Source: Rhizobium leguminosarum
GTDB lineage: Bacteria; Pseudomonadota; Alphaproteobacteria; Rhizobiales; Rhizobiaceae
DNA: 64,000 nt
NCBI RefSeq assembly: GCF_001679785.1
Contig: NZ_CP016290.1
Span: 310,001 to 374,000, forward strand
Direction of reading: 5' to 3'
Positions 10,021 to 19,551 of this stretch are shown here, piece by piece. The notes below the pieces were generated by a model that did no database searches, had not been told where the DNA came from, and saw nothing but the letters and a program-made list of their open reading frames with translations. A program made the position numbers and the translations under genes. Numbering within the stretch: position 1 is the stretch's first letter; each line of letters opens with the position of its first letter.

Positions 10021-11204
10021 TGTTTGCGTGCCGCGTCGGCACCTTGTGCCTCACCTGCTCCGGAGCCCCGCCAACGGCAGGAAACGATCGCGACAACGGA
10101 GAGCGATGCCAGGAGTGCAGCGAAAAGGAGGACGAAAGAAAGCGAGCGCGTTGCAATGGATCCTGCGACCGCAGTTGCAGCTGCCGAGCCGAGCCATGAT
10201 CCGGCCTGCAGCCATCCGAATGCCTTCCCCTGCTGAAAAGCGGGGGTAACCCGGGCGACTTCCGAAGTCAGAAGCGCTGTCGTCGGCGCCACTGCAAAAC
10301 CACTCAGAACAAGAACGAGCGAAAATAAGCCCAGATTGCTGGTCGTGAAGGTCGCCATGATAGCGCATGCTGCAACTGGAACAGGCAGGAGCGCGAAGCG
10401 AAGGCGATCAGCGTTCTTAAGACGGCTGAAGCACAACCCGCCAACAAACGAGGTTGCCGCCCATGCGGACAATACCAACGCCGTTCCTGTTCGGTCATCG
10501 ACCCTCGCAACAGTCGCGACCTCGACGCAGGCAAGCATCCCGTAAGCTGTCGTTCCCGAAAAGATTAATGCGAGAGTTCGCCAGCCCATTCTTGCGTCGT
10601 CTTCGCGTTTCGAAAGTTCGCTATTCTCTTTCGATCCACGCTCAATCCCGCGACCCACATACCCAAAGGCGAGCGAAACCGCGCCTAGTAGGATTGCGCA
10701 GCCAACTGTCGGCCCCACTTTCCCGGCCAGGCTGGAAACAGCCACGATCAAGGGAGCGATGACAAATGCGGAACTGGCCAAAGCAGCCTCTGCATCGAAG
10801 GCGGCTCGGAGACGACTGCTACCAAGGATGTGCGCCAAGAGCGCGCGTGCCTGTGCTGTGACGGGTGGAAGTGATGCACCAGCAACGGTAGACAAAACCA
10901 CCGCAGCAAGTGCGCCGTCGACGACACCGATCCCAGCATGGCTCGCAAAGCTCACCGAGCCCAACGCCAACAGCGTTCGCTGCAGACCGGCCCTGTTGGC
11001 AACCGAAATCCAAAGGGGTTGACTGAGAGCGCCAGCCAAAGTCCATCCGGTGAGCGCAAGCGATGCAATCGAAAGCGACAGCTTCTCGGTGAGCGTGAGA
11101 AGGATCGCCAACGGCCCCATGCTCGTGGCGACGCGATAGAACAGCGTCACGCCAAGAATCGCAAGCGCATGTGTTGGCAATCTTTCCTTGATAGTTGAGT
11201 TCAT
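10017..11204 (-). CDS. MFS transporter
   Basis: 395 residues with about 11-12 hydrophobic segments, a cytoplasmic loop near the middle (GIERGSKENSELSKREDDARMG), and the two-times-six arrangement of major facilitator exporters. Substrate unknown. It starts 16 nt after the SAM-synthetase remnant and overlaps the next gene by 4 nt, so it belongs to a three-gene operon. A role in exporting a product made by its neighbours is inference from context. The transporter frame is intact although both neighbours are broken. Confidence 0.8.
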   Translation of the reverse strand: MNSTIKERLPTHALAILGVTLFYRVATSMGPLAILLTLTEKLSLSIASLALTGWTLAGALSQPLWISVANRAGLQRTLLALGSVSFASHAGIGVVDGALAAVVLSTVAGASLPPVTAQARALLAHILGSSRLRAAFDAEAALASSAFVIAPLIVAVSSLAGKVGPTVGCAILLGAVSLAFGYVGRGIERGSKENSELSKREDDARMGWRTLALIFSGTTAYGMLACVEVATVARVDDRTGTALVLSAWAATSFVGGLCFSRLKNADRLRFALLPVPVAACAIMATFTTSNLGLFSLVLVLSGFAVAPTTALLTSEVARVTPAFQQGKAFGWLQAGSWLGSAAATAVAGSIATRSLSFVLLFAALLASLSVVAIVSCRWRGSGAGEAQGADAARKQ

Positions 11205-11220
11205 TCGTCTCTCAGAGATG

Positions 11221-12120
11221 TTAGGCTAACCCTGCCGCGGCACGCAAGGCGGAGACCTGATTTGTTCTCTCCCATGGTAGGTCGAGATCCGACCTTCCGA
11301 AATGCCCATATGCCGCAACGGGCCGGTACCTAATCTTCCGCAAACCAAGCTTTTCTATTATCGCGCCCGGGCGAAGATCGAAAACGTCGAGAATAGCCTG
11401 CCGGATGCGCTCGGGAGCCACCTCGTGGGTCCCAAAGGTCTCGAATGAGACGGACAACGGCCGCGCCATCGCCACGGCGTACGAGACTTGCAGTTCGAAC
11501 CTTTTTGCAAGGCCGGCTGCGACGACGTTTTTGGCCACCCAACGTGCGGCGTAAGCGCCAGACCTGTCCACCTTTGTCGCGTCCTTACCACTGAACGCTC
11601 CGCCTCCATGCCGCGCAAAGCCGCCATAGGTGTCGACCTGAAGCTTGCGCCCCGTCAAGCCGGAATCGGCTGCGGGTCCGCCATGCACGAAGCGCCCCGT
11701 GGGATTTGAATAGAACTTGGTATACTCATCGAGAAGCTCATGAGGAACGACTGCGTCAACCACATGAATGCGTAGGTCACGTTCCAACTGGAGCGCATCA
11801 ATCGATTCATCGTGGTGAGCTAACACCAGGATCGTATCGACGCGCAACGGCTGGCCATGGGCATACTCGACGGTCACCTGGTTTTTGCCGTCCGGTCGCA
11901 AATACGGCAGGGTTCCATTCTTGCGCACTTCTGCCAATCGCCGCGTCAACCCGTGTGCCAACGTAATAGGCAGCGGCATTAGTTCCGGCGTTTCGTCTGA
12001 GGCAAATCCCGTCATGATACCTTGATCGCCGGCGCCGATCGGCTCGATATCCGGTGAGCCGCTGCTTTCAAAGTCGACTGCATGATCAATTTTGCCGAGG
12101 TAGTCGGGAGATTGGTGGAC
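11221..12120 (-). pseudogene. metK: S-adenosylmethionine synthetase (MetK), N-terminus decayed
   Basis: The C-terminal two thirds are clear: [57 protein letters not shown]-type glycine loop ([13 protein letters not shown]), GGGAFSGKD and KVDRSGAY. The frame is open upstream of the internal ATG at 12015 to about 12120. There the MetK N-terminal third (substrate-binding HPDK motif) cannot be read in any single frame; a piece like [16 protein letters not shown] sits in a shifted frame. The gene is probably dead. A second SAM synthetase next to an exporter suggests it once supported a SAM-consuming biosynthesis. Confidence 0.82.
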
Positions 12121-12642
12121 CAGAGATGTCAGGACAAAGCATTTCCGCGGTCGTCTTCGGTCGTGTTGTCCGCTACGAGATTGCCAGCCTGGGGGCGCTC
12201 AATTTCGTCTTGTCAGATGCGCTTGCGGGCGGTGTCGTCTCGTCACTTGCCGTTGATGTACACGGGAAGTCGCTTGGATCGGCAATTCTGTCGCTGGAGA
12301 TCCCCGAGCCGTCGCGGACAGCAGGCGAAGATCGGTGACCTTAGCGACGTGCGCTTGCACAATTCGGGACATCTGTTTCAGATTTGCGGCGAGCAGGGGG
12401 CAAAGGCGAGGAGCAACCAATGTTGCCTCCGGCTATCTCCGAGCGTTATTTGATCGCGCTTGCCGATCTGGCGTAGACCGCATCGCGGGTCATGCTTACG
12501 TCTGACAAGCTTAGATGCGTCACCGTGTCATGGGCAACCATGCTTATCGCAGTCGAACGGCATGTCGGAAGCTCTCGTCAAGACGATCAAACGCCACTGC
12601 ATCCACATCGCACGGCTGAACTTCCGTCTTTTATCAATTCAA
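12121..12642. other. Decayed DNA: metK 5' remnant and an IS3-type transposase scrap
   Basis: No intact gene. 12121-12360 probably contains the broken 5' part of metK on the minus strand. Around 12545-12595 on the plus strand the reading SQSNGMSEALVKTIKR matches the C-terminal integrase region of IS3-family transposases (SNGMAEAFVKT-type), with nothing recognisable on either side. Confidence 0.5.
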
Positions 12643-13413
12643 TCAATCGAAAATCGCCACCGCGCGGCACCAGCCCGCGGAGGCTCGCTCGATCTTCACC
12701 GGGAAACAGGCAATGCGAAAGCCCGTCGCAGGCAGAGCCTCGAGATTGTGCAGCTTTTCGATATGGCAGTAACCGGTGTGGCGCCCTGCCTTGTGTCCTT
12801 CCCAGATCAGCGCGGCATCTCCGGTTGCGGCAAACTTCTTTGCTGTATGGAGAAATGGCGCGTCCCAGGACCAGCCGTCGGTGCCGGTCACCCTGACCCC
12901 GTGGTCCAGCAGAAACATGGTTGCCTCGTATCCCATGCCGCAGCCGCTGGCGACGTAATCAGGTTGTCCGAACTTCATACCGGCTGCGGTGTTCACCACC
13001 ACGATTTCCATCGGACTGAGCGTATGGTTGATGCGCGCCAGTTCGGCTTCAACCTCTTGCGCGCTGACGACATGCCCATCGGGAAGGTGGCGGAAGTCCA
13101 GTTTGACACCGGGCTGAAAACACCAGTCCAGCGGGATTTCATCTATCCGCATCGAGGGTTTACCGTGATCCTGGGTGGGGTGAAAGTGCCACGGTGCGTC
13201 GAGATGAGTGCCATTATGTGTGGACAAATCGACGCGTTCGACCGCCCACCCCTGGCCATCGGGCAGTTGATCGGCAGTCAGGCCGGGAAAAAAGGCCAGT
13301 ATTCCGTTAAGGCTTTGCTGGTGGTCAGTATATTGAATTTTGGGTTCATTGCCTGGCGGATCGGCAGCTACGCCGTTGGCGATTGGCACCGACAGATCTA
13401 CAATCCGGGTCAT
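12643..13413 (-). CDS. Cyclase-family metal-dependent hydrolase
   Basis: 256 residues with the metal-binding signature HNGTHLDAPWH near residue 66 of the cyclase/kynurenine-formamidase superfamily, and a conserved TGTDGWSWDAPF block. Such enzymes hydrolyse or cyclise small amides and esters via a Mn/Zn centre; the substrate cannot be told. Full length and uninterrupted, but isolated: an IS630 fragment lies upstream and IS remnants downstream. The C-terminus closes properly at 12643. Confidence 0.8.
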   Translation of the reverse strand: MTRIVDLSVPIANGVAADPPGNEPKIQYTDHQQSLNGILAFFPGLTADQLPDGQGWAVERVDLSTHNGTHLDAPWHFHPTQDHGKPSMRIDEIPLDWCFQPGVKLDFRHLPDGHVVSAQEVEAELARINHTLSPMEIVVVNTAAGMKFGQPDYVASGCGMGYEATMFLLDHGVRVTGTDGWSWDAPFLHTAKKFAATGDAALIWEGHKAGRHTGYCHIEKLHNLEALPATGFRIACFPVKIERASAGWCRAVAIFD

Positions 13414-13496
13414 GTGACTCTCCCTCAGTTAAATATTGCGCGTGGAAATGGTGGTGCGCAAGACGCCGCGCCGCCCGCTGAGTATCGTCCAACCGT

Positions 13497-13683
13497 GACT
13501 TGGGCCTAGGAGCCTTACCGTTGATCGGCCCGTCAGGGCCATACGCATTGAACCGCAAGACCCAACCCCCGCACGATCTGAAACGTGACATTGCCCAGCC
13601 GCGCCGCATCCTTGGTCTGGCGCGCCCGACGCCGCAAACGCTCTGCGTCGAAATCCTCTCGTGACGAAATCGCTGAACCCATC
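13497..13683 (-). pseudogene. IS630-type transposase N-terminal fragment
   Basis: On the minus strand a split reading gives MGSAISSREDFDAERLRR, then KDAARLGNVTFQIVRG, and after a frame change RFNAYGPDGPINGKAP. This is the helix-turn-helix start of IS630-type transposases common in rhizobia. Frameshifts and loss of the catalytic domain show it is dead. The following 258 bases up to 13941 hold no recognisable gene. Confidence 0.7.
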
Positions 13684-13941
13684 CCACACCTCCGATTTGC
13701 ACCAGAGATTCAGATTCATCGCGTTTTGGGAAGTCCGTGAGTCGAATTCAGCAAGATGCCGTATTAGAGCACGTCCGACACGCATGGTTCCTTACGTGTA
13801 ACCAACGTATTAAAAACTGCCTTCTTACAACGAGATGGCCAATTCTCTAACTAAGGTCTCAGGATTTGTGGGGGTTCATCCCGGCGATCCGACACAGCTG
13901 AGGAGAGCTGCATTTCGATAGTCAACTGAATTGGAGAACCT

Positions 13942-14400
13942 ATGTCTTTGAAGAACTTCATGCGCGCTGGCGTATTTGCGGCTGTCGCCATCATAAGCCT
14001 TGCAGGCGCTGCACATGCGGGTCCTGCAAAAAACAGGGAACTGGTCATCAGGGCTGTTGTCGGCCTCTTCATCGATCACGATCCGGCGGTCGTCGACAAA
14101 TACTGGAGCCAGAAATATATCCAACACAATCCCATGTTTCCCAACGGCAGGGACGTCATCAAGGGATTTGTATCCAACACTCCGCCGGGCTTCAAATATG
14201 AAATGGGTGCCGTTGTCGCCGACGGCAACATTGTCATGGTGCGCGGTCGGTACACAGGTTTTGGTCCCAAACCGATGATCGCGGTCGATATGTTCCGCGT
14301 TGAAAAAGGAAAGATCATCGAACACTGGGACGTGCTTCAGGAGGAGGTTCCAGCCAACCAAACCAAAAGCGGCAACCCGATGTTCGTTCCGGGGATGTAA
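13942..14400 (+). CDS. Exported SnoaL-like (NTF2-fold) protein
   Basis: 152 residues. The N-terminal signal peptide (MSLKNFMRAG, hydrophobic core, cleavage near AHA-GPAK) predicts periplasmic export. The rest resembles SnoaL-like polyketide-cyclase/NTF2 proteins: KYWSQKYIQHNPMFPNGRD, then DMFRVEKGKIIEHWDVLQE. Function unknown; related proteins are widespread small ligand-binding or aldol-cyclase folds. An IS6 end begins 30 bp after the stop. Confidence 0.8.
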   Translation: MSLKNFMRAGVFAAVAIISLAGAAHAGPAKNRELVIRAVVGLFIDHDPAVVDKYWSQKYIQHNPMFPNGRDVIKGFVSNTPPGFKYEMGAVVADGNIVMVRGRYTGFGPKPMIAVDMFRVEKGKIIEHWDVLQEEVPANQTKSGNPMFVPGM

Positions 14401-14429
14401 AATGAACGAGGGTCCGGTGGAATCTACCT

Positions 14430-14644
14430 GGTTCTGTCGCAAAACTTTTCACCGGGTTTGCAACCAGTATGGTAGGCGTAGATCCGGGTTGGAGATGAGC
14501 AGGCAGATTGAGTTTCCCGATCATGGTCGATTTCAAAGGCAGTCATTACCCGAAAGACGTGATTTTATACGCGGTATTTTTCTACGTGAGATATGCGGTC
14601 TCCTATCGTGATCTGGAAGAGATTATGGCCGAGCGCGGCGTTAC
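14430..14644 (+). mobile_element. IS6-family left-end fragment
   Basis: Begins with the terminal repeat GGTTCTGTCGCAAAACTTTT and encodes the first about 41 residues of an IS6-type transposase (MVDFKGSHYPKDVILYAVFF ... EEIMAERGVT). At 14644 it runs into IS66 tnpA DNA. Same element type as 16444-17209 and 19594-19884. Confidence 0.85.
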
Positions 14645-15037
14645 ACCCGAACGCCGGTCCCAGGCCCAATCATGCTGCTTCCACTGCCGGATAATCTGCG
14701 TCAGGGTGCCGGGCGCCACCGAACTCTCGAAGCGAAGTGTGCGGCCGCAGCTCAATCGTAGCTCGATCATCCCGCAGCAGCTCTCCCTGAGTTCAGGGAC
14801 ATCAGTCTGCACGGCATTCATATCGACTGGAATGAACAATGCATTCGCAGATGCCGACAAAAGCCCCTTCTTCTTGAGCTCGCTACGCCAGGCGTATATC
14901 TGCTGCCGCGTTAAATCGTGACGATGAGCAACCTCTGTGATCGTGGCTCCAGCAACCCCAACCGACATGACAATCGCAAGCTTGTCTTCTTCGCGCCACC
15001 GCCGTCGACGTTCCTGCCCAAGAATTTCAACGCGCAT
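14645..15037 (-). pseudogene. IS66-family TnpA (OrfA), 3'-truncated, copy A
   Basis: Starts MRVEILGQERRRRWREEDKL with a HTH (ITEVAHRHDLTRQQIYAWRSEL). It is recognisable to about residue 121 (LTQIIRQWKQ), after which the frame reads into the IS6 fragment. tnpB and tnpC are absent. An identical fragment occurs in inverted orientation at 30714-31106. Confidence 0.85.
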
Positions 15038-15195
15038 CGCAATCCTCGCCTAAGACACGTCGCTAACGACGTCGTTAAACACGTCTCTTAGGCCATCAGG
15101 GCGCTAGGCGGCAGGCGGTGCCAATCGGGCGGTTACCCTCGTCGGCGATGTCCTTGCCGACAACGGTACGCCCCCGAAATGAAGGCTGCAAAATG

Positions 15196-15224
15196 AAAAA
15201 AGCCCGGTCGAACCGGGCTTTTTT
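15196..15224 (-). terminator. Rho-independent terminator of trxA (copy A)
   Basis: Stem AGCCCGGT/ACCGGGCT with a 3-base loop, flanked by an A run on one side and a T run on the other; it lies about 30 bp after the trxA stop. The mirror copy is at 30527-30555. Confidence 0.85.
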
Positions 15225-15252
15225 CATTGTGATACAAATTGAGCCATATCAA

Positions 15253-15573
15253 TCAGGCAGCGTTCGAAATCCAGTTCGAAAGGGCCGTCTTCGGCTTTAC
15301 GCCAACCGAGATATCGGCAACTTCGCCGCCCTTGAAGATCGCAAGCGTCGGAATGGAGAGCACGCCGAACTGTGCAGCGAGTTCCGGGTTCTCATCGATA
15401 TTCAGCTTGGCCACCTTGACCTTGCCTTCCATCTCGACGGCGATTTCCTCGAGGCTCGGAGCAATCATCTTGCACGGGCCGCACCATTCAGCCCAGAAAT
15501 CGACGACGACGGGTTCTGCGGACTCCAGAACTTCCGACTGGAAATTATTGATATCAACTTTCACGGTAGCCAT
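15253..15573 (-). CDS. trxA: Thioredoxin TrxA (complete)
   Basis: 106 residues from [10 protein letters not shown], with the ATG preceded by a purine-rich AAAGGAG site. The active site [17 protein letters not shown] and the cis-Pro region ([15 protein letters not shown]) are both present: a normal dithiol-disulfide oxidoreductase. Upstream codons in the same frame lack a ribosome site. Because trxA is normally chromosomal next to addA, and a partial addA-trxA occurs at 29.6-30.5 kb, this is probably a transposed or duplicated copy. Confidence 0.93.
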   Translation of the reverse strand: MATVKVDINNFQSEVLESAEPVVVDFWAEWCGPCKMIAPSLEEIAVEMEGKVKVAKLNIDENPELAAQFGVLSIPTLAIFKGGEVADISVGVKPKTALSNWISNAA

Positions 15574-15708
15574 GGGCTGCTCCTTTAACGGAATTGGGTG
15601 TTGAACCACATGTGATGGTGCGGTGCGGGATTTTCAGTTACCGACCCGACGCTATTTTGGACATAGGGGGCGTTGCCCCTGTGATGCCGGAGTTTGCCGA
15701 GACAAGGC

Positions 15709-15851
15709 GGTCGGACCCCTTGACCATGCGCGGATTCTCAAAATGTGCCATAATTGCCGCCTGACGGATTTGTATATGCAGGACGTTTTTCGTCCGTCGC
15801 GACGTATAGAAGCGTTATTCATGACAGTCAACAGTCAATAAGCTGCCGCGC
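15709..15851 (+). repeat. 143-bp non-coding direct repeat, copy 1
   Basis: Shares a long block (GTCGGACCCCTTGACCATGC, CGGATTCTCAAAATGTG) and ends AATAAGCTGCCGCGC, matching 29409-29551 in the same orientation with scattered differences. In both places the similarity stops at the same point (after GCCGCGC), where unrelated DNA follows. This suggests a small mobile or recombining unit, or a shared element end. No coding evidence. Confidence 0.7.
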
Positions 15852-15904
15852 TGGTACTGTCACATTGATTGAGCGGTAAGGGAAATTGAGGTAGCAGCGC
15901 ACCC

Positions 15905-16443
15905 ATGACCGTGAGTGCACCGACCTACAAGAACCACCGCTATCCGATCGAAATCGTAGCCCGTGCTGTCTGGCTCTACTTTCGCTTTAATCTGAGCCTG
16001 CGCGATGTCGAGGAAATGCCGCTCGATCGCGGGATTGTCGTTTCCTACGAGACCATCCGCCGATGGTGCCGAAAGCATGGCCTTGATTATGCGCGCCGCA
16101 TACGCCGCAAGGCGCCGACGAAAGGCGATGTCTGGCACCTCGATGAAGTCGTGGTGCGCATCAACGGTCAGAAATGCTGGTTGTGGAGAGCGGTTGATCA
16201 GGACGGATATGTGCTCGACGAGATCGTCCAGACGCGGCGTAACACCGAGGCGGCCAAGCGCCTGCTGACGCGACTTCTGAAGAAGCAGGGCATGCCGCCA
16301 AAGCGTATGATCACCGACAAATTGCGCTCCTACGGGGCGGCCAAACGCCAGGTCAACACCGCTCGCATAAAGGCTTGAACAACCGGGCGGAGAATTCTCA
16401 CCTGCCGTTGAGAAAACGGGAGCGAACGCGACAGGGTTTCCGG
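15905..16443 (+). pseudogene. IS6-family transposase (third type), frameshifted and truncated
   Basis: MTVSAPTYKNHRYPIEIVAR, then WHLDEVVVRING (D1), MITDKLRSYGAAKRQ (D2). After a frameshift near 16365, the DDE glutamate follows as NNRAENSHLPLRKRERTR. The protein ends at 16443 where another IS6 element begins. It is related to, but distinct from, the copy at 8107. Confidence 0.85.
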
Positions 16444-17209
16444 GGTTCTGTCGCAAAACTTTTCACCGGGTTTGCAACCAGTATGGTAGGCGTAGATCCG
16501 GGTTGAAGATGAGCAGGCAGATTGAGTTTCCCGATCATGGTCGATTTCAAAGGCAGTCATTACCCGAAAGACGTGATTTTATACGCGGTATTTTTCTACG
16601 TGTGATATGCGGTCTCCTATCGTGATCTGGAAGAGATTATGGCCGAGCGCGGCGTTACCGTTGACCACGCGACGCTGAACAGATGGGTCGTGAAATATTC
16701 GCCCCTGATTGCCTGCCAGGCCCAGCGGCGCAAATCCGCAACCAGCAGCTCCTGGCGGATGGACGAGACCTCTATCCAGGTCAAAGGCAAGTGGACCTAT
16801 TTCTATCGGGCTGTCGACAAATTCGGCAAAACCCTTGATTTCATGCTGTCTGAGCACCGCGATGAGGCCGCGGCCAGCGCTTTCTTCGCCCGCACGATTA
16901 AGACCAATGGCTTGCCCGAAAAGGTCGTCATCGACAAGAGCGGCGCGAACCTGGCAGGATTGCAAAACATCAACTGTGATTGAGCAGGACCACCGGTTTA
17001 TCAAGAAGCTGACCCGCCCCATGAAGGGCTTCAAATCCTTTCAGTCTGCGTCAGCAACACTGGATGGTATCGAGGTGGCTCACATGATCCGCAAGCGCCA
17101 ATTTTCAACCAGTGGCCAATCGGCATTTCAGCAATTCGCCGCACTCGCTGCATAACTGTGTCCAGCGATGGCCGCTTCTGCGGCCTTTTAAAAAGTTTGC
17201 GACAAAACC
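16444..17209 (+). mobile_element. IS6-family element with both ends, internally deleted
   Basis: 766 bp with terminal repeats GGTTCTGTCGCAAAACTTTT / complement of GGTTTTGTCGCAAACTTTTT. The transposase (from ATG 16537) has an in-frame stop near 16603 (TACGTGTGATAT, versus TACGTGAGATAT in the 14430 copy). It also has an internal deletion joining KSGANLAGLQNIN to IEQDHRFIKKLTRP, so it is dead. It lies exactly between two IS6 remnants whose common motif is GAATTCTCACC. Confidence 0.85.
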
Positions 17210-17210
17210 A

Positions 17211-17466
17211 GAATTCTCACCAACCAGTCCGGCGGCGAGAGCGGATCATGAAGCGCTTCAAGTCACAGCGACATCTACAACGCTTCGTCTCCATCCATGA
17301 TCCGATCGCCAACCTATTTCAAATCCCGCGCCACGACATCTCCTCCGGCCACCATCGCGAACTGCGCACGGCGGCGATGAGCCTGTGGGCGAAAATCGCC
17401 CGAGCATGAGAGATATCTGCGGATGGCGTCTTTCGCTGGCCTTTCATCCGTTAAGTTTACGATGCC
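17211..17466 (+). mobile_element. IS6-family 3' fragment (copy 3 of the 8107 element, unshifted C-terminus)
   Basis: Matches the last about 256 bp of the 8107 and 33810 elements and ends with the same right repeat (TCCGTTAAGTTTACGATGCC). It keeps the extra base (GATCGCCAAC), so the C-terminal frame is intact: FVSIHDPIANLFQIPRHD ... AKIARA. It therefore shows the ancestral sequence from which both full copies deviate. Confidence 0.85.
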
Positions 17467-17679
17467 ATTGAACTTGTGCGGCATCGTCAAAATCCCGATC
17501 AGGAGACTGAAAACCACCGCTCAATATCAGTCGCCGGGTGATCCACGCAACAACGCCGGTAATTCACCGAGTTCTCGAAAGAAGACGGCATCTTAGGCTC
17601 TGTCTTCATCGATAAGATATCCAAATACGGTTGATTGTCACACGAAAGCGTGGATAGTCACCGGGATGGAGAGCCGGAA

Positions 17680-18021
17680 ATGAATCTCAACGATGACGAC
17701 GAACACCTCATAGAAACGCTTTTCCGCAACGGCACGATTACCGTCGTGGGGGTGGTGCTTTCATTTTCCCTAGGCTTCCTTACGCAGTGGGCCAGCAATC
17801 CAATACCGTGGAGACTGGCCGACCTGCCGACGTTGGTCGTCATAACTATAGGCATCGTCTTTCAGCTGCGCTCCCTCGCTTTACTTTTGCAAACGTCATC
17901 ACTGAAAAAAGTCGTCTACGACAAGGCAAGCCGGCTATTTCTGAATGGCGTGATCATCACTGGGTCTGGCGTTTTTCTGGCGATCCTCATTGACACGTTC
18001 CAGTTGCTGATGGAGCGTTAA
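17680..18021 (+). CDS. Small membrane protein of unknown function
   Basis: 113 residues from the ATG at 17680, which has a GGAGAG site 7 nt upstream; a TTG 45 nt earlier is less likely. Three predicted membrane helices: TVVGVVLSFSLGFLTQWA, TLVVITIGIVFQLRSLAL, and GVIITGSGVFLAILIDTFQL, with an acidic N-terminus (NLNDDDEHLIE). No family recognised. It sits alone between IS fragments and the IS630 element. Confidence 0.6.
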   Translation: MNLNDDDEHLIETLFRNGTITVVGVVLSFSLGFLTQWASNPIPWRLADLPTLVVITIGIVFQLRSLALLLQTSSLKKVVYDKASRLFLNGVIITGSGVFLAILIDTFQLLMER

Positions 18022-18122
18022 CCGACACTTGGATTGAGGGGTTCCGCCGGTAAATACCGCCGAAAATGTTAAGGCGACACTACCCGGCTAGTACCACGCC
18101 ACAGAGATTATGACGGTTTGTC

Positions 18123-18407
18123 TTATCGTAGAATTGGCAGGGCTTCTGGTGGGATGAGAAGTTGGATGCTGCGTGCGGCGCCTGGCACGCGAGATATAAA
18201 ACCCGCCTTCTCGAGGGTCAGCACCATCTGGTGAACAGACGGAGCCGTAACGCCGAAGTGGCGACGCATGTCGGCTTCGGCCGGAGGCTGTTTGAAGATG
18301 CGGCTGTAGGCGTAGATGAAGGCCAGGTACTGGCCTTGGATCTGCGTAAGGCCCCGTCTTGCCGTTGCGGCTTGCGGGTCAAGTGAGGGACTCATTTTGG
18401 GATTCAT
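18123..18407 (-). CDS. LexA/MarR-like winged-helix protein inside the IS630 element
   Basis: 94 residues from ATG 18407 (GGAGACGCAG upstream). Winged-helix pattern like the LexA N-terminus: GLTQIQGQYLAFIYAYSRIF, then PPAEADMRRHFGVTAPSVHQMVLTLEKAGFISR. Its start lies 29 bp from the divergent transposase start, so it probably binds the shared promoter and limits transposition (inference). It lacks any LexA protease domain. Confidence 0.72.
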   Translation of the reverse strand: MNPKMSPSLDPQAATARRGLTQIQGQYLAFIYAYSRIFKQPPAEADMRRHFGVTAPSVHQMVLTLEKAGFISRVPGAARSIQLLIPPEALPILR

Positions 18408-18435
18408 CTGCGTCTCCACGCTGAAGGAGGTGTCG

Positions 18436-19551
18436 ATGAATATAAAGTTTCACATAGAGCTTAGCCAATCGGAACGTGACCAACTGGCCGCTTTGTTGAG
18501 CGGGGGGTGCCACAGGTCGCGCAAGATCAAGCGCGCCCAGATCCTGGTCGCAGCGAACGAAGGCTTCAGCGACGAGGTGATCGCGGCAACCTTGAACGTC
18601 AGCGGATCGACGATTTACCGGACCAAACGCCGGTTTGTGGAAGCCAATCTGGAAGGGGCGCTCAGCGAAGAACCGCGCCCGGGTGTTGAGCGCAAGCTAT
18701 CGAGCAAGGAGGAGGCGCTGTTGGTAGCGACCGCCTGCTCAAAGCCGCCGCCCGGGCGAGCCCGCTGGACCCTGGAGCTTCTGGCAGATGAGATGGTCCG
18801 GCTCACCGATCATGACCAGTTGTCCTCGGAGACCGTGCGTCGCCGGCTGGCTGAGAACCATCTCAAGCCTTGGCGCAAAGACATGTGGTGCATCCCAAAG
18901 ATCGATGGGGAATACGTCGCGCGCATGGAGGATGTTCTCGACCTCTACGCAGAAACGCCTGATCCACAAAGGCCCGTGGTCTGCTTCGACGAGAGCCCGA
19001 CCCAACTCATCGGCGAAGTGCGCGAGCCCATTGCGGCCAAGCCTGGCCAGCTTGAACGCTACGATTGCGAGTATCGCCGAAACGGCACGGTCAATCTGTT
19101 TGTCTTCATGGACGCCCACCGGCCCTGGCGCAGGGTGAAGGTCACCGATCGGCGAACCAACCAAGACTTCGCCGAGTGCATGCGCGAACTGGTCGACGTC
19201 GATTATCCCGACGCGCCGATCATCCGCGTGGTGATGGACAACCTCTCCACTCATTCCGCCGGGGCGCTTTACGACGCATTTCCCGCCCCGCAAGCTCGAA
19301 GGGTGCTGAAGCGACTGGAGTTCCACCACACGCCCAAGCACGCCAGTTGGCTCAACATGGTCGAGATCGAGATCGGTGTCCTGCGTAGCCAATGCCTCGA
19401 CCGTCGTATCGACAACAAAGACACCATAATCGCCGAAGTCGCAGCCTGGGAGCAGCAACGCAACGCCCACGGCGCAAAGATCCAATGGATGTTCACAACC
19501 GAAAATGCCCGCAAAAAGCTCCGTAAAGCTTACCCCGTCAAAGAGTCATAA
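18436..19551 (+). CDS. IS630-family transposase
   Basis: 371 residues from ATG 18436 with a strong GAAGGAGG site. N-terminal HTH (SDEVIAATLNVSGSTIYRTKRRF). DDE residues in VVCFDESPTQ, VVMDNLSTHSAG and KHASWLNMVEIEIG. Uninterrupted and inside perfect repeats, so likely active. Confidence 0.93.
   Translation: MNIKFHIELSQSERDQLAALLSGGCHRSRKIKRAQILVAANEGFSDEVIAATLNVSGSTIYRTKRRFVEANLEGALSEEPRPGVERKLSSKEEALLVATACSKPPPGRARWTLELLADEMVRLTDHDQLSSETVRRRLAENHLKPWRKDMWCIPKIDGEYVARMEDVLDLYAETPDPQRPVVCFDESPTQLIGEVREPIAAKPGQLERYDCEYRRNGTVNLFVFMDAHRPWRRVKVTDRRTNQDFAECMRELVDVDYPDAPIIRVVMDNLSTHSAGALYDAFPAPQARRVLKRLEFHHTPKHASWLNMVEIEIGVLRSQCLDRRIDNKDTIIAEVAAWEQQRNAHGAKIQWMFTTENARKKLRKAYPVKES

Larger units (their letters stand above)
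14430..15465. repeat. 1,036-bp inverted repeat, arm A
   Basis: This segment is the reverse complement of 30286-31321 with constant register: the coordinates sum to 45751 at both the IS6 end and the trxA stop, so no net indel lies between. It contains an IS6 left end, a truncated IS66 tnpA, about 100 bp of flank, the trxA terminator and the 3' two thirds of trxA. The arms are separated by 14.8 kb. Confidence 0.92.

Noticed and set aside
12054..12338. 94-codon plus-strand frame
   Set aside because: It lies antisense to the decayed metK 5' region, resembles no protein and has no convincing ribosome site.
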